Positions 8,235-17,222 are shown, numbered from the stretch's first letter. The stretch is 64,000 nucleotides of DNA from Qipengyuania gelatinilytica (GCF_019711315.1 NZ_CP081294.1:1178001-1242000), one strand, 5' to 3'. Notes: a model not told the origin generated them from the sequence alone. Translations and numbers: made by a program.

Positions 8235-9707
8235 ATGTCAAAACGGTCTGTACGCGCTTTAGCGGTCGCCGGCACCCTCTCAATCTATACGCCAATTGCA
8301 GCGCAAGATAATACTGAAGCGTCAGTTCCAGAGAATGCGGCTACAGCGGGAACTGATGCCCGTATTGATTACGTAGCTCGCAACTTTGGCATCTCAGAGC
8401 AGCGAGCTGCAGAGCAGCTTGCGCTCACTGATCAGTTTCAGCCTCAGATCTCCGCTTTGGCGGAGCAGTTCCGCGACGCGTACTTGATGACAATCTACAA
8501 CTACGGTCAGCCATTCAGCATTGACGTAATCTTCTCACGCGATGTTACAGCGAATGAGTTACAGCAGGCGGTGCCTTCTAATCTTCGACAGCACGTCAAG
8601 GTTGGTCGCAGTCGTTTCACGCAAGAACAAATTATGTCCGGCAAAGACGAATTGCTAGCAGCAATGAAGGCCGAATTCAGTTCGGTAGGCGCTTCATTTG
8701 ATTTTAAACGGGACCGATTCAAGATTATGCTTCCCGAAGGAACTGACATGGCTGTAGCGCGAGGCCTTGTTCCTTCGCAATTACGGACCATGGTGGATCT
8801 ACGCAATGAAGATCCCGGAACAACCGGGGCGGGCTACAATACCAATGCCGACGATCCTACGCATAGCGGGAAAGGTTCTATCTGGGGTGGTTGGCCAGTT
8901 CGCATCGGAACAAGGCAGGCTGTGTGTTCGTCGAGCTTTATTGTTCAGAATACTGAGACAAATTTTCAGTCTCTCCTGACAGCTGGTCATTGTGGTGCCA
9001 GCAGATTGAGCATCATGTGGTCGGATTTGACACTCAGAGAGCTCACCGAGCCTTTGTATATGCGTCATGGCGGGGATTACGATTTTCAGACTCGCTGGCC
9101 AGGGTCCCTCACAACCGATGGCTATTTGTGGATCGATCGCGACGTCGCGGGATCGTTTAAATACGATTGTGATGTGGCCGGAAATAATTGCAAAACGAAG
9201 ACGTGGCGCAATATCTATGGTGGCGTAAGTACAACTGGATATGTCGCGGTCACTGACGCGGTTAAAGGTACGTGGAGGTCTGCATACGGATGGAACGATA
9301 ATCATGCTGAAAACGACGTCGTATGCAAATATGGCATGGTCACCGGTACGACTTGCGGCAGAATCGTCGACTCGTTCTACAGCTATGAAGACGAAGGAGT
9401 TTCGTATGATAACTTTGTTCGAGTTTTAATCGATCCGTCTTGGCCAACTGCTGGTTCGAAGGGAGACAGCGGTGGCGCCGTTTTCCGAATAACCAGCACT
9501 TCCGGCTCGTTTCCGACTGCCACCGCTATCGGCGTGGTGTCGGGCGGGACGTTTGCCAGTTCAGGCACACTTAGCGGATATGTGCCTTGCTCCTCTTCAA
9601 TAAGAGGAGATTGCCACATCATTTATATGCCTATCGATCGCATTAATGATGATTATTCTCTGGGGATTAACGCAGCCTACTCCGAAACTGCTATCGATGT
9701 GAATTAA
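8235..9707 (+). CDS. Secreted trypsin-like (S1 family) serine protease with pro-region
   Basis: A 490-aa exported protease. The signal peptide covers about residues 1-24 (SVRALAVAGTLSIYTPIAAQ). Next is a pro-region of roughly 170 residues, similar in layout to alpha-lytic protease/streptogrisin precursors. The catalytic domain has His252 in LLTAGHCG, Asp281 or Asp283 in GGDYDFQ, and Ser412 in KGDSGGAVF. Several cysteines could form disulfides. An ATG at 8220 is an alternative start adding five residues. A hairpin follows the stop. The codon use and lower GC differ from the neighbouring core genes, consistent with transfer. The substrate is unknown; nutrient scavenging or antagonism is possible. 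Confidence 0.88.
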   Translation: MSKRSVRALAVAGTLSIYTPIAAQDNTEASVPENAATAGTDARIDYVARNFGISEQRAAEQLALTDQFQPQISALAEQFRDAYLMTIYNYGQPFSIDVIFSRDVTANELQQAVPSNLRQHVKVGRSRFTQEQIMSGKDELLAAMKAEFSSVGASFDFKRDRFKIMLPEGTDMAVARGLVPSQLRTMVDLRNEDPGTTGAGYNTNADDPTHSGKGSIWGGWPVRIGTRQAVCSSSFIVQNTETNFQSLLTAGHCGASRLSIMWSDLTLRELTEPLYMRHGGDYDFQTRWPGSLTTDGYLWIDRDVAGSFKYDCDVAGNNCKTKTWRNIYGGVSTTGYVAVTDAVKGTWRSAYGWNDNHAENDVVCKYGMVTGTTCGRIVDSFYSYEDEGVSYDNFVRVLIDPSWPTAGSKGDSGGAVFRITSTSGSFPTATAIGVVSGGTFASSGTLSGYVPCSSSIRGDCHIIYMPIDRINDDYSLGINAAYSETAIDVN

Positions 9708-9712
9708 TTTCG

Positions 9713-9744
9713 TCGGCGGCTAGAGAGATTTTTCTAGCCGCCGA
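9713..9744 (+). terminator. Rho-independent-type hairpin after the protease
   Basis: A 12-bp perfect stem (9713-9724 with 9733-9744) encloses an 8-nt loop ending in T residues, seven bases after the protease stop codon. The tail is not a long T tract. Confidence 0.7.
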
Positions 9745-9968
9745 TCTTCCAAGGATTTCAAAAGAACGCCTTGGAGGAATGACGTGCCAGGGACGTTCGC
9801 TGGCTGCTAGCGGTAGGCGATGAGTCTAAGATCGAGAGCTAAGCCACCGAGCCCGTTTTGTTACTTTAACTCCTCCCCCGAAATGATCCACGTTGCGGTG
9901 ATGATGTACGTCAAATGGTGCTGGCAGACTATATCACACGATACTACGCTCGGGTAAGGATCGCTTTT

Positions 9969-10358
9969 TTAAGCGCGGATTGAGCCCACGGAACTTTGCC
10001 ATTCGGCAAGAGCTGCCGTGCAGCGCTCTTTGTAAGTGGTGCGATTGACGAGACGGCGTTCGGTATTGAAATGATTAAGGACGTTAGCATGAACCGAGGC
10101 GATCGTCTGCAGGCTTCTCATTCATTGAAACCTCAGCATCTCCCGCTCGCGTCGCCGAAACGGGAGGTGGCTAATCTCGACCCGGATGTCGGGGCGGCGG
10201 CCCACCTCCTCTTGGCGGATCCAACTCAACTTCTGCGTAGCAGCGCTGTATGTGCACAGCCCGTCGGTGACGATTTTCTCTAGCCCAGCCATGGTACTTG
10301 CACGCCTTCTTAGTAGACCGCACGTGCTGCGAAGGCGATACAGGGTCTTTTCAGGCAA
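9969..10358 (-). pseudogene. IS6-family transposase remnant (5' truncated, nonsense codon)
   Basis: Minus-strand translation shows the C-terminal half of an IS6/IS26-type DDE transposase: EKIVTDGLCTYSAATQKL, then RVEISHLPFRRREREML, then MRSLQTIASVHANVLNHF. The frame is interrupted by an in-frame TGA at 10122-10124 just before MRSLQ, and the N-terminal half is missing. The two parts are in the same frame, so a single CGA-to-TGA type change is the simplest cause. No IS terminal repeats were found. The element is dead but shows past transposition into this island. The flanks 9745-9968 and 10359-10431 hold nothing I can recognise. Confidence 0.8.
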
Positions 10359-10431
10359 ATGGGCGAAATGCTGTGATGAATTTTTCTGCTCAGCACGTCC
10401 GCTTTTCGGATTCAGTCACACTTGAACCAAT

Positions 10432-10515
10432 GTCGGAATCGAGGGCGCAAAGCTGACATCGCGGGAATGTCTGCTTTCGGGTCGGTAGCGGAATGTCCGC
10501 TTTTGGTCGCTCAAT
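10432..10515. repeat. Tandem imperfect intergenic repeat (GAATGTCTGCTTTCGGGTCG type)
   Basis: GAATGTCTGCTTTCGGGTCG (from about 10466) and GAATGTCCGCTTTTGGTCG (from about 10491) are successive imperfect copies, with AGCGGA between them able to pair with TCTGCT/TCCGCT. A related piece (ACGTCCGCTTTTCGGATTC) lies near 10396. Similar short GC-rich units recur between genes in many alphaproteobacteria. No gene is seen in this stretch. Confidence 0.5.
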
Positions 10516-10527
10516 TCGGGTTCCGGA

Positions 10528-11142
10528 CTAGCGGGACAACAGGCCAATCACGCGCATCATTTCGACCGCGCAAAGTTCATCAAGCCGCCAATACTCCTCT
10601 TCTAGCCGAGCGTATGTGCTTTGATGCATCCCCTTCGGTCGGCGGATTGGTTGTTCCCACCCCTGAGGGCACCCCAGCCGCTTCTGAATGCGGAACAGCG
10701 CCTCGAAAGGTCGGTCTCGGTTCGCGATACGCTGGGACTGATGTCCAATTTGCCATGCCTTTCGTGAGGCGAAGCGATCGCCCCCTGGAGGCAGGTAGAG
10801 CTTGCCGACGCGAATGCCGCGATAAGGGCAAATCATCCACCAGCGCTTGCCACCGAAGTTCGGTTCCGTGTGAGTTAGTCGCACAGATTGCTCGACGCTC
10901 TCGCGTTCCTCACCTGTCCCGCGCGAGAAATAGAGCAGAAGCCTCTCTTCGCCAAGTTCGCTCATTTTTGCGACATAGCTGATACTGCCAGCCGGTTGAT
11001 CGCCACAGTTCCAGCGAAGGGTGCCAGTCACTTCACATCCTTCGCGCGCCAAGCCTACGCGCATCATCCAAGACAAGTCGATACGGAGCGATTGCTCCGC
11101 TGTTGGCCTGCCGCCGCTCCGTCCCGATCCAAATCCGCCCAC
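10528..11142 (-). CDS. MGGFGSGR-type hypothetical protein
   Basis: A 204-aa protein of a family common in mobile elements and prophages, recognised by the N-terminus MGGFGSGRSGGRPTAEQSLR, a central beta-rich part and the FGGKRWWMICP block. In the usual family this block begins a zinc ribbon (CP..C...C..C). Here only one of the cysteines remains (ICPYRGIRVGKLYLPPGG, then FASRKAW), so metal binding is probably lost. The start is GTG at 11142, fixed by the family N-terminus, with no clear Shine-Dalgarno. Function unknown. It is divergent from the MmeI-like gene. Confidence 0.75.
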   Translation of the reverse strand: MGGFGSGRSGGRPTAEQSLRIDLSWMMRVGLAREGCEVTGTLRWNCGDQPAGSISYVAKMSELGEERLLLYFSRGTGEERESVEQSVRLTHTEPNFGGKRWWMICPYRGIRVGKLYLPPGGDRFASRKAWQIGHQSQRIANRDRPFEALFRIQKRLGCPQGWEQPIRRPKGMHQSTYARLEEEYWRLDELCAVEMMRVIGLLSR

Positions 11143-11261
11143 GCGAGTGTATTACACTATTAACACGCAAAAAGTGAGCCTGAAACCAACCTTCTCACCC
11201 GAAAGATTTGCTCCAAGTCTTTTTGCTTGAACGGCTTTCATTGCCGCGCCATGCACTGGCC

Positions 11262-14200
11262 ATGGGGGAAATCGACCAAACCAAGATTGCGGACCTTATC
11301 GACGAAGCGAAGGCCTCGGGTGGTTCCGAAATGGCCAATGCCCAGCTCTTTATCGAGAGGCTGACAGTAGCGTTGGGACTGCCCTCGCCCAAGCTTCAAA
11401 AAGAAGACACCGCAACCAGCGACTACGTCTTCGAACGTCCAGTGACCTTCCGCCACACGGGCGGCTCTACATCAACCGGCCGTATCGACTGCTATAAACG
11501 CGACTGCTTCATTCTTGAGGCAAAGCAGTCAGCCAAGCGCAAGAAAGCCCGCGAAAGCGAACAGCTCGAGCTGGCTGGCATAGAAACATCACTGAAGCTC
11601 GGGCATGCGAAGCGTGGCACGAAGACCTGGGACAAGGTCATGATCGCTGCCAAGAAGCAGGCGGAAGACTATGCTCGATCCCTTCCCGACGACCACGCCT
11701 ATCCACCGTTCCTGCTCATTGCAGACATCGGGAATGTAATCGAAGTCTATGCCGACTTCAGCGGACAGGGCCGCAACTATGCGCATTTTCCGGATCGGCA
11801 GACTTATCGGCTATCGATGGACGACCTTCTGGAAGATGAGGTCCAGAAGAGATTGCGAGCCATCTGGACCGAGCCTCATGCCCTCGATCCCGCGCGTATC
11901 AGCGCAGAGGTTACCGAGGACATCGCAACCCGCCTCGCCAAGATCGCGAAGAGCCTGGAAAGGAAATACGACCCCAAGGACATCGCAGAATTCCTCATGC
12001 GCTGTCTCTTCACGATGTTTGCAGAAGACATCGGCCTCATCGAAGAAACCGAGGAGGAAAAGCGCGCAGGCGTCGGCCCGTTCGAAGCGATGCTCGAACG
12101 TATGGTGGAGACGCCCGACTACTTCCCGCAAGCGCTCGAAAGCCTTTGGGCAACGATGGACGCAGGTGGCTATGCTGGCGAGTTTGGCAGGCCCCTGAAA
12201 CGCTTCAACGGTTCGCTGTTCAAGAAGCGCACAGCGCTCAAGCTGGAGGCCGATGACATCAGGGAGCTTTGGCTCGCTGCACGGAAGGACTGGCAAGAGG
12301 TCGAACCCGCCATCTTCGGCACCCTCCTCGAACGTGCCTTGGCATCGAAGGAGCGCGGCAAGTTGGGTGCCCACTTCACACCGCGTGTTTATGTCGAGCG
12401 GCTGGTTGTGCCGACTATCATCGAACCACTCCGCGAGGACTGGGACGAAGTTCAGGCTCTGGTCGCCGACCTGCGTCGCGCAGGGAAGAACGAAGCTGCG
12501 ATCGAAGCGGTAAGGCAATTCCACCACCAGCTCTGCACCACCCGCGTGCTCGACCCGGCATGCGGTACGGGCAACTTCCTTTACGTCAGCCTCGAACTGA
12601 TGAAGCGGCTGGAAGGCGAAGTGCTCGACGCGCTGGAATCGCTGGGCGATGACGAGGCGCGGCTGCTGCTCGACGGCGAGACGGTCAATCCGCGCCAGTT
12701 CTACGGGCTGGAGATCAACCCGCGCGCCGTGCCAATTGCCGACCTCGTGCTGTGGATCGGCTTCCTCAAATGGCAGCTACGCACCACCGAGGCCAAGAAC
12801 CTGCCCGAACCGATCCTGCATGCCTATGGCACGATCAAGGAACAGGATGCGCTTCTCGCCTATGACAGCATGGAAATGCTGCGCGACGACAAGGGCAAGC
12901 CGTTGTCTCGCTGGGACGGCGAGACGATGAAGCTGCATCCCATCACGGGCGAGGAAATCCCTGATCCTGATGCCACCATGGAGCTGTACCAATATGTGAA
13001 CCCGCGCCGCGCAGACTGGCCGGAGGTGGAATTCATCGTCGGCAACCCGCCCTTCATCGGCGGCAAGGATATGCGCGCCGAACTGGGCGATGGCTATGCC
13101 GAGGCAGCGTGGAAGGTCCGCAAGGACGTGCCCGGCGGCGCGGACTTCGTGATGCATTTCTGGGACGAGGCGGCGACGCGCCTGCTCGCCAAGCCGCCCA
13201 AGGGCGCGAAGGGCGAGAACCCGCTGCGCCGCTTCGGCTTCATTACCACAAATTCGATTACCCAGACCTTCAGCCGCCGCGTGGTGGAGCGGCATATGAA
13301 CGCCAAGCTGCCGCTCAGCCTCGTCTATGCCATCCCCGACCACCCCTGGCTGAAAGCGAGCGACAAGGCGGCGGTGCGCATCGCCATGACCGTCGCGGTG
13401 CGCGGCGAGCGTCAGGGCAAGCTGGCGGAAGTGGTGCACGAGAGCGGGCTGAATACCGATACTCCCGAGGTGCGGCTGGAGGTGGATGAGGGGAAGGTTA
13501 CGAGCGGCCTAAAATTGGGCGCAAGCTTCTCGAAGGTTATTCCACTTGCCGCCAATGAATTACTTTCAGCTATGGGTGTAAAGCTTCACGGCGCTGGTTT
13601 CATTCTCACTGAGCGTAGCGCACGACGATTGGGGCTGAATAGACAATCGCAGCAGAAGGCGGTGATTTTCCGCTATCGGAACGGTCGTGACCTCGCCCAA
13701 CACTCCAGAGACGCTTATTTGATCGATGTGACTGGCATCAGCCTTCAAACACTCGGGTCCGAGTTTCCAGACATTTATCAGCATCTGCTGGAAAATGTTA
13801 AACCGGAGCGAGATCAAAATCGCGATAGGGATATTAGAGAGCGCTGGACGGAGTTTGGTCGCACACGTCCGGAGATGAGAGAGTTTCTGGTTGGGCTGCC
13901 CCGCTATGCCGTCACTATCGAAACGGCGAAACATCATTTCTTCCAATTTCTGGCAGCAGACATTCGCCCGGACAATATGCTGGTTGCTCTAGGCTTAGAA
14001 GGCGCAGATTTGTTGGCAGTGCTGAGCTCACGGGCACATATCCTTTGGATGCTCGGATCAGGCGGTACTCTTGAGGATCGACCGCGCTACAATAAGACTC
14101 AGTGTTTCGATCCCTTCCCATTCCCCATCCTCACCGACGCGCAATCCGCCAAGCTCGACCAGCTCGGCGAGCGGCTCGACGCCTTCCGCAAGGAGCGGCT

Positions 14201-14855
14201 CGCCGAGCACGACTTCCTCACTATGACCGACATTTACAACGTGCTCGAACGCTTGCGCGAGCTCGAACAGGGCGTGGGTGAGCCGCTCAGCCAGAAGGAG
14301 CGCGATATCCACGAGGCTGGCCTGATCTCTGTGCTCAAGGATATCCATGACGATATCGACCGCGAAGTGTTCGCTGCCTATGGCTGGGAAGACCTTGGCG
14401 AGCGGCTGGTCGGCCGCCCCGGTGCAACCACACCCAGCCCACACAAGACGGAAGGCCAGGAAGCCGCCGAGGAGGAATTGCTCACCCGCCTCGTCGCGCT
14501 CAACCAGGAACGCGCAGCGGAGGAAAAGCGCGGCCTCATCCGCTGGCTGCGCCCCGAATACCAGAGGCCCCGTCTCGCCCATAAGGTGAAAGGGCAGGAC
14601 GATCTCGACATGGGCCTTGTCGAAGCAGGTGTAGTAGAGGAGCGGGCTTGGCCCAAGGATGGTCTCGAACAGATCCGTGCCCTGCGCGATGTGTTGTCCG
14701 AAGCAGAAGCGCCGCTGCTAGCCGACGCGCTGGCCACCCTCTTCAAAGGCCGGACGACTTCCAAACGCAGACAGCGTGTCGAGGAGGTTCTGGAAACCCT
14801 CGTCGAAACAGGGGCGGCCCGCGACAGCGAAGAGGGGTACTTCCTTCCTCGCTAG
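11262..14855 (+). CDS. MmeI-like (type IIL/IIG) single-chain restriction-modification enzyme
   Basis: A 1197-aa protein combining endonuclease, adenine-N6 methyltransferase and target recognition, protecting against foreign DNA with one-strand modification. Domains in order: N-terminal nuclease with TGRIDCYKRDCFILEAKQS (D...EAK catalytic motif, about residues 71-90); helical spacer; methyltransferase with the SAM motif DPACGTGNF (about residue 430) and catalytic NPPF (about 593); target-recognition domain (about 745-950); C-terminal helices. The ATG at 11262 fits the family N-terminus; a TTG at 11208 is the alternative. No separate methylase or nuclease gene lies nearby, as expected for type IIL. 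The recognition domain is clearly lower in GC than the rest. Confidence 0.92.
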   Translation: MGEIDQTKIADLIDEAKASGGSEMANAQLFIERLTVALGLPSPKLQKEDTATSDYVFERPVTFRHTGGSTSTGRIDCYKRDCFILEAKQSAKRKKARESEQLELAGIETSLKLGHAKRGTKTWDKVMIAAKKQAEDYARSLPDDHAYPPFLLIADIGNVIEVYADFSGQGRNYAHFPDRQTYRLSMDDLLEDEVQKRLRAIWTEPHALDPARISAEVTEDIATRLAKIAKSLERKYDPKDIAEFLMRCLFTMFAEDIGLIEETEEEKRAGVGPFEAMLERMVETPDYFPQALESLWATMDAGGYAGEFGRPLKRFNGSLFKKRTALKLEADDIRELWLAARKDWQEVEPAIFGTLLERALASKERGKLGAHFTPRVYVERLVVPTIIEPLREDWDEVQALVADLRRAGKNEAAIEAVRQFHHQLCTTRVLDPACGTGNFLYVSLELMKRLEGEVLDALESLGDDEARLLLDGETVNPRQFYGLEINPRAVPIADLVLWIGFLKWQLRTTEAKNLPEPILHAYGTIKEQDALLAYDSMEMLRDDKGKPLSRWDGETMKLHPITGEEIPDPDATMELYQYVNPRRADWPEVEFIVGNPPFIGGKDMRAELGDGYAEAAWKVRKDVPGGADFVMHFWDEAATRLLAKPPKGAKGENPLRRFGFITTNSITQTFSRRVVERHMNAKLPLSLVYAIPDHPWLKASDKAAVRIAMTVAVRGERQGKLAEVVHESGLNTDTPEVRLEVDEGKVTSGLKLGASFSKVIPLAANELLSAMGVKLHGAGFILTERSARRLGLNRQSQQKAVIFRYRNGRDLAQHSRDAYLIDVTGISLQTLGSEFPDIYQHLLENVKPERDQNRDRDIRERWTEFGRTRPEMREFLVGLPRYAVTIETAKHHFFQFLAADIRPDNMLVALGLEGADLLAVLSSRAHILWMLGSGGTLEDRPRYNKTQCFDPFPFPILTDAQSAKLDQLGERLDAFRKERLAEHDFLTMTDIYNVLERLRELEQGVGEPLSQKERDIHEAGLISVLKDIHDDIDREVFAAYGWEDLGERLVGRPGATTPSPHKTEGQEAAEEELLTRLVALNQERAAEEKRGLIRWLRPEYQRPRLAHKVKGQDDLDMGLVEAGVVEERAWPKDGLEQIRALRDVLSEAEAPLLADALATLFKGRTTSKRRQRVEEVLETLVETGAARDSEEGYFLPR

Positions 14856-15042
14856 CCCGTTTCCAGATTTTCCGAAATCAATTGGAAGAATTGCATTTCT
14901 GGTCCAATCAGGAACGTCGGGACGCAAAACCCGCAACGGCTATTCCAGCCTATTTTAGCCGTCCTCGCGCGCGCGGGCGAGAAACTGTATTAGCGTTTCC
15001 TTGTAGCAGCGGTACCGCCAGCGGTCCGTTGCGGCAGAGGGA
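14856..15042. other. Noncoding spacer after the restriction enzyme
   Basis: This is the first part of a stretch of about 970 bases (14856-15830) that holds no intact gene, only the replication-protein fragment, a hairpin and the attachment site listed separately. I see no feature in this part. Confidence 0.5.
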
Positions 15043-15450
15043 TTAACCCACCCCCTCCCCTGACCTTCGCTGCCAGACCCCCGCTCTCTTGCCCACGACC
15101 CGACTAGACTGACCCCATGGCTTGTGCCCCCAGCCGGTCATGCCAAGTACCCCTTCCAGGTGAATGGGGCTGCACTTCAGCATGTAGTGCAGCTTCCCGA
15201 GCATGACCGCCCGATAAAGCTCTGGATTGACGTCGTGAGTGTAGGCCGAAGCCAGTCGCTGCGATTGAATGGTTCCGGCAACATAGCCGCCTTTCAACAA
15301 CGCCTTGCCCCAGCGAAGCGGCATGGGTCGAAAGAGCAAGTCCAGTTCGGCGGGTACGTGCAGCAGGACATGCGCATGCTGGCCGAATGTATTCCCGTGC
15401 TCCTGCGGTAGAATTTCTCGGCAGGCGAGAATGCTTTTATCGACAATGCT
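15043..15450 (-). pseudogene. Fragment of a putative HUH-type replication protein/relaxase-like gene
   Basis: Minus-strand frame open from a stop near 15451 to a stop at 15043 without a suitable start. The reading includes REILPQEHGNTFGQHAHVLL then HVPAEL, and ends in a GKRAG segment. The H-x-H-hydrophobic layout (QHAHVLLHVP) and the GKR(A/C)G end resemble small rolling-circle or phage-type replication proteins found in sphingomonads. The N-terminal half is absent, so this is a truncated relic. It lies just outside the tRNA-Thr element, in the older part of the island. Family assignment is by eye and tentative. Confidence 0.45.
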
Positions 15451-15490
15451 TTAAGAGGCATCTGGGGGCACCTAGGCTCTGTATTGCGGC

Positions 15491-15528
15491 CAGTGCCCCC
15501 AAATCTGGTGATTTTTGGGAGCACTGGC
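15491..15528. repeat. Long imperfect hairpin
   Basis: CCAGTGCCCCCAAA (15491-15504) pairs with TTTGGGAGCACTGG (15515-15528), 13 of 14 bases, with a 10-nt loop. A piece of the same sequence (CAGTGCCCCCAA) also occurs near 6826 at the other end of the outer island. It could be a terminator or part of an old element end. Confidence 0.5.
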
Positions 15529-15615
15529 AGAAACAACCAGCACCGCTGGGAACCGATACATCCCGCAAAAGCCTCGGATTTTCAAGGCTTCGAGAGAAAT
15601 TGAGAAATGAGTTAG

Positions 15616-15660
15616 TGGTGCCGCTTACGTGACTCGAACACGTGACCCCATCATTACGAA
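15616..15660. repeat. attL-like copy: displaced 3' end of tRNA-Thr
   Basis: These 45 bases match 26055-26099 (the 3' half of the tRNA-Thr gene) except at two positions, 15628 and 15641. The two changes are complementary partners in the T-stem (ACGTG...CACGT here, AGGTG...CACCT in the intact tRNA). This is the expected product of integration into the tRNA 3' end, with the element supplying a new 3' half. Confidence 0.9.
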
Positions 15661-15778
15661 ATCTCTCCGAAAGAAGCCCCGCGAAACCTCGCGAAACCAA
15701 CATGCTGTTTCTATTGCAGTTCGGTGAGGTGAATAATGCGCGGGGGTTCGTGGGGAGCCTAGTGAGTTAGCCGAAATT

Positions 15779-15799
15779 ACCCCGAAATTGCCCCGAAAC
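15779..15799. repeat. Left terminal direct repeat (probable integrase arm site)
   Basis: ACCCCGAAATTGCCCCGAAAC here matches 25956-25976 near the right end with two A-to-G differences, in the same orientation. Placement just inside both attachment copies and 32 bp before the integrase start suits arm-type binding sites. Confidence 0.65.
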
Positions 15800-15830
15800 G
15801 GGCGGTCTCGGGCAACTTGAAAGGCTGACC

Positions 15831-17081
15831 ATGACTATCAATTGGAAACATCAAAACCTTGTCGGAATCGCTGTCGAAAAGCATACGGAACACCGGCACC
15901 CGACCGTAGAGGGATTGACCTTCCGCATCGCTCCATCGGGCCGCAAGACATGGCTCTTCGAGCGTATGGCCAATGGTAAGCGTCACAAGAAAACCATGGG
16001 ACGCTTCCCTGCCATGTCCATGGCCGAGGCATAGGGACGCGCGCTCGAAATCAATGAGAAGATCGAGAAGGGAGAAGACCCCTTCCTCAAGACGGTGAAG
16101 GCGGTTCGCAACACGACCGATACGGTCAAGGAAGCGTGGAAGGGTTATGTCGCCGATAGCAAGCGCCGTGGCGGTCGCACCGTCCAGAGTTGCGAGAAGC
16201 TTTTCTGGAAGGATATCGAACCCCTTATCGGCGACCATCATCTTATCGATGTAACGAGCGACGACATTCGCAAGATCGTCCAGCGGCCTATCGACCGTGG
16301 CACCGGTCGTAGTGGTGGTATCGTGGCGAGTAACTACCGGCTTGGCATCTTAACCGCGTTCTTCAACTTCTGCCTCGACAACTGCTACGGTGGTCTTGTC
16401 TGGGATCCGACGCGCGGTGTGAAGAAAATTCGCATCACGAACTCGAAAATATCGCGCGTCCTGTCCCTTCGTGAAATGGCGCTGGCAGTGGTTGCCGCGC
16501 GCGAATTGGACCGGCGCAATACCGCTGACGGGAAGGTCTCGACATGGGCCGACTACATCACGCTCCTGTGCCTCACGGGTTGCCGCAAGTCGGAAATCTA
16601 CGAGGCAATGTGCAAGGAATACGACCCGAAGACCGGCGTCTTCACGATTTCGCCGGAGCGCTACAAAACCAGCATGAACGCTTCCCTGCCATTGGGGCCT
16701 ACCGGTCGGGCTATCTTCAAGCGCCATTGCAAGCGCGGGGAGACCTTCATCCTGCCATATCAAAGTGGAATCCGCACCGGACAGGATGCGCACATGATTG
16801 AGAAGGTGACCGACATCATGTCGGAATTGGCCGGAGAGACTATCGAGCGCTGGACACCGCATAGCCTTCGCTACAGTTTCCGCAGCAATATCCGTAAGGC
16901 GAAAATCGCCGATAGTGAGTTGGCCGATAAGCTGATTCACCCGCTGCGCAAAGAGCAATTCAGCCAGCACTACGACCCTGATTTCTTCGACGAGAAGCGC
17001 GAGGCTCTGGAAGCGTGGGATAAGCGACTGAATGAGGAAATCGAGGCGGTAGTGGCCGAACGGATTGCGGCGGTTGCCTGA
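15831..17081 (+). pseudogene. int: Tyrosine-recombinase integrase interrupted by an in-frame amber codon
   Basis: P4-type integrase that would insert the element at tRNA-Thr. The N-terminal arm-binding domain (DUF4102-like, GLTFRIAPSGRKTWLFERM) is followed by TAG at 16032-16034, then the frame continues without shift as GRALEINEKIEKGEDPF, a normal family sequence. The core-binding and catalytic domains are complete: TGCRKSEI (first Arg), HSLRYSF (His and second Arg) and QHYDP (probable Tyr). One substitution explains the stop. Unless suppressed or the downstream part restarts at a GTG (16095), the enzyme is dead and the element is fixed. A sequencing error is the main alternative. A hairpin follows the stop. 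Confidence 0.88.
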
Positions 17082-17086
17082 GGGTT

Positions 17087-17122
17087 GAGGGGTCGGGGGA
17101 AATCACTGAAACCCGACCCCTC
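17087..17122 (+). terminator. Hairpin after the integrase
   Basis: An 11-bp perfect stem (17087-17097 with 17112-17122, GAGGGGTCGGG/CCCGACCCCTC) with a 14-nt loop lies five bases after the integrase stop. There is no T tract. Confidence 0.6.
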
Positions 17123-17222
17123 CGAAGATGTTGAGCAATGGTATCGCACAACCTTAGAGAGACCCTTCAACCTCTATTGATCTAACAGAAGAGTCGGCGC
17201 GACGAGGGCAGTAAGACACAGA

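Noticed and set aside
9996..10283. A 95-codon plus-strand frame
   Set aside because: It is the antisense of the IS6-family transposase fragment, which is recognisable on the minus strand.
15831..16034. A separate 67-aa gene ending at the amber codon
   Set aside because: Its sequence is the arm-binding domain of the integrase and the frame continues after the stop, so it is part of the broken integrase.
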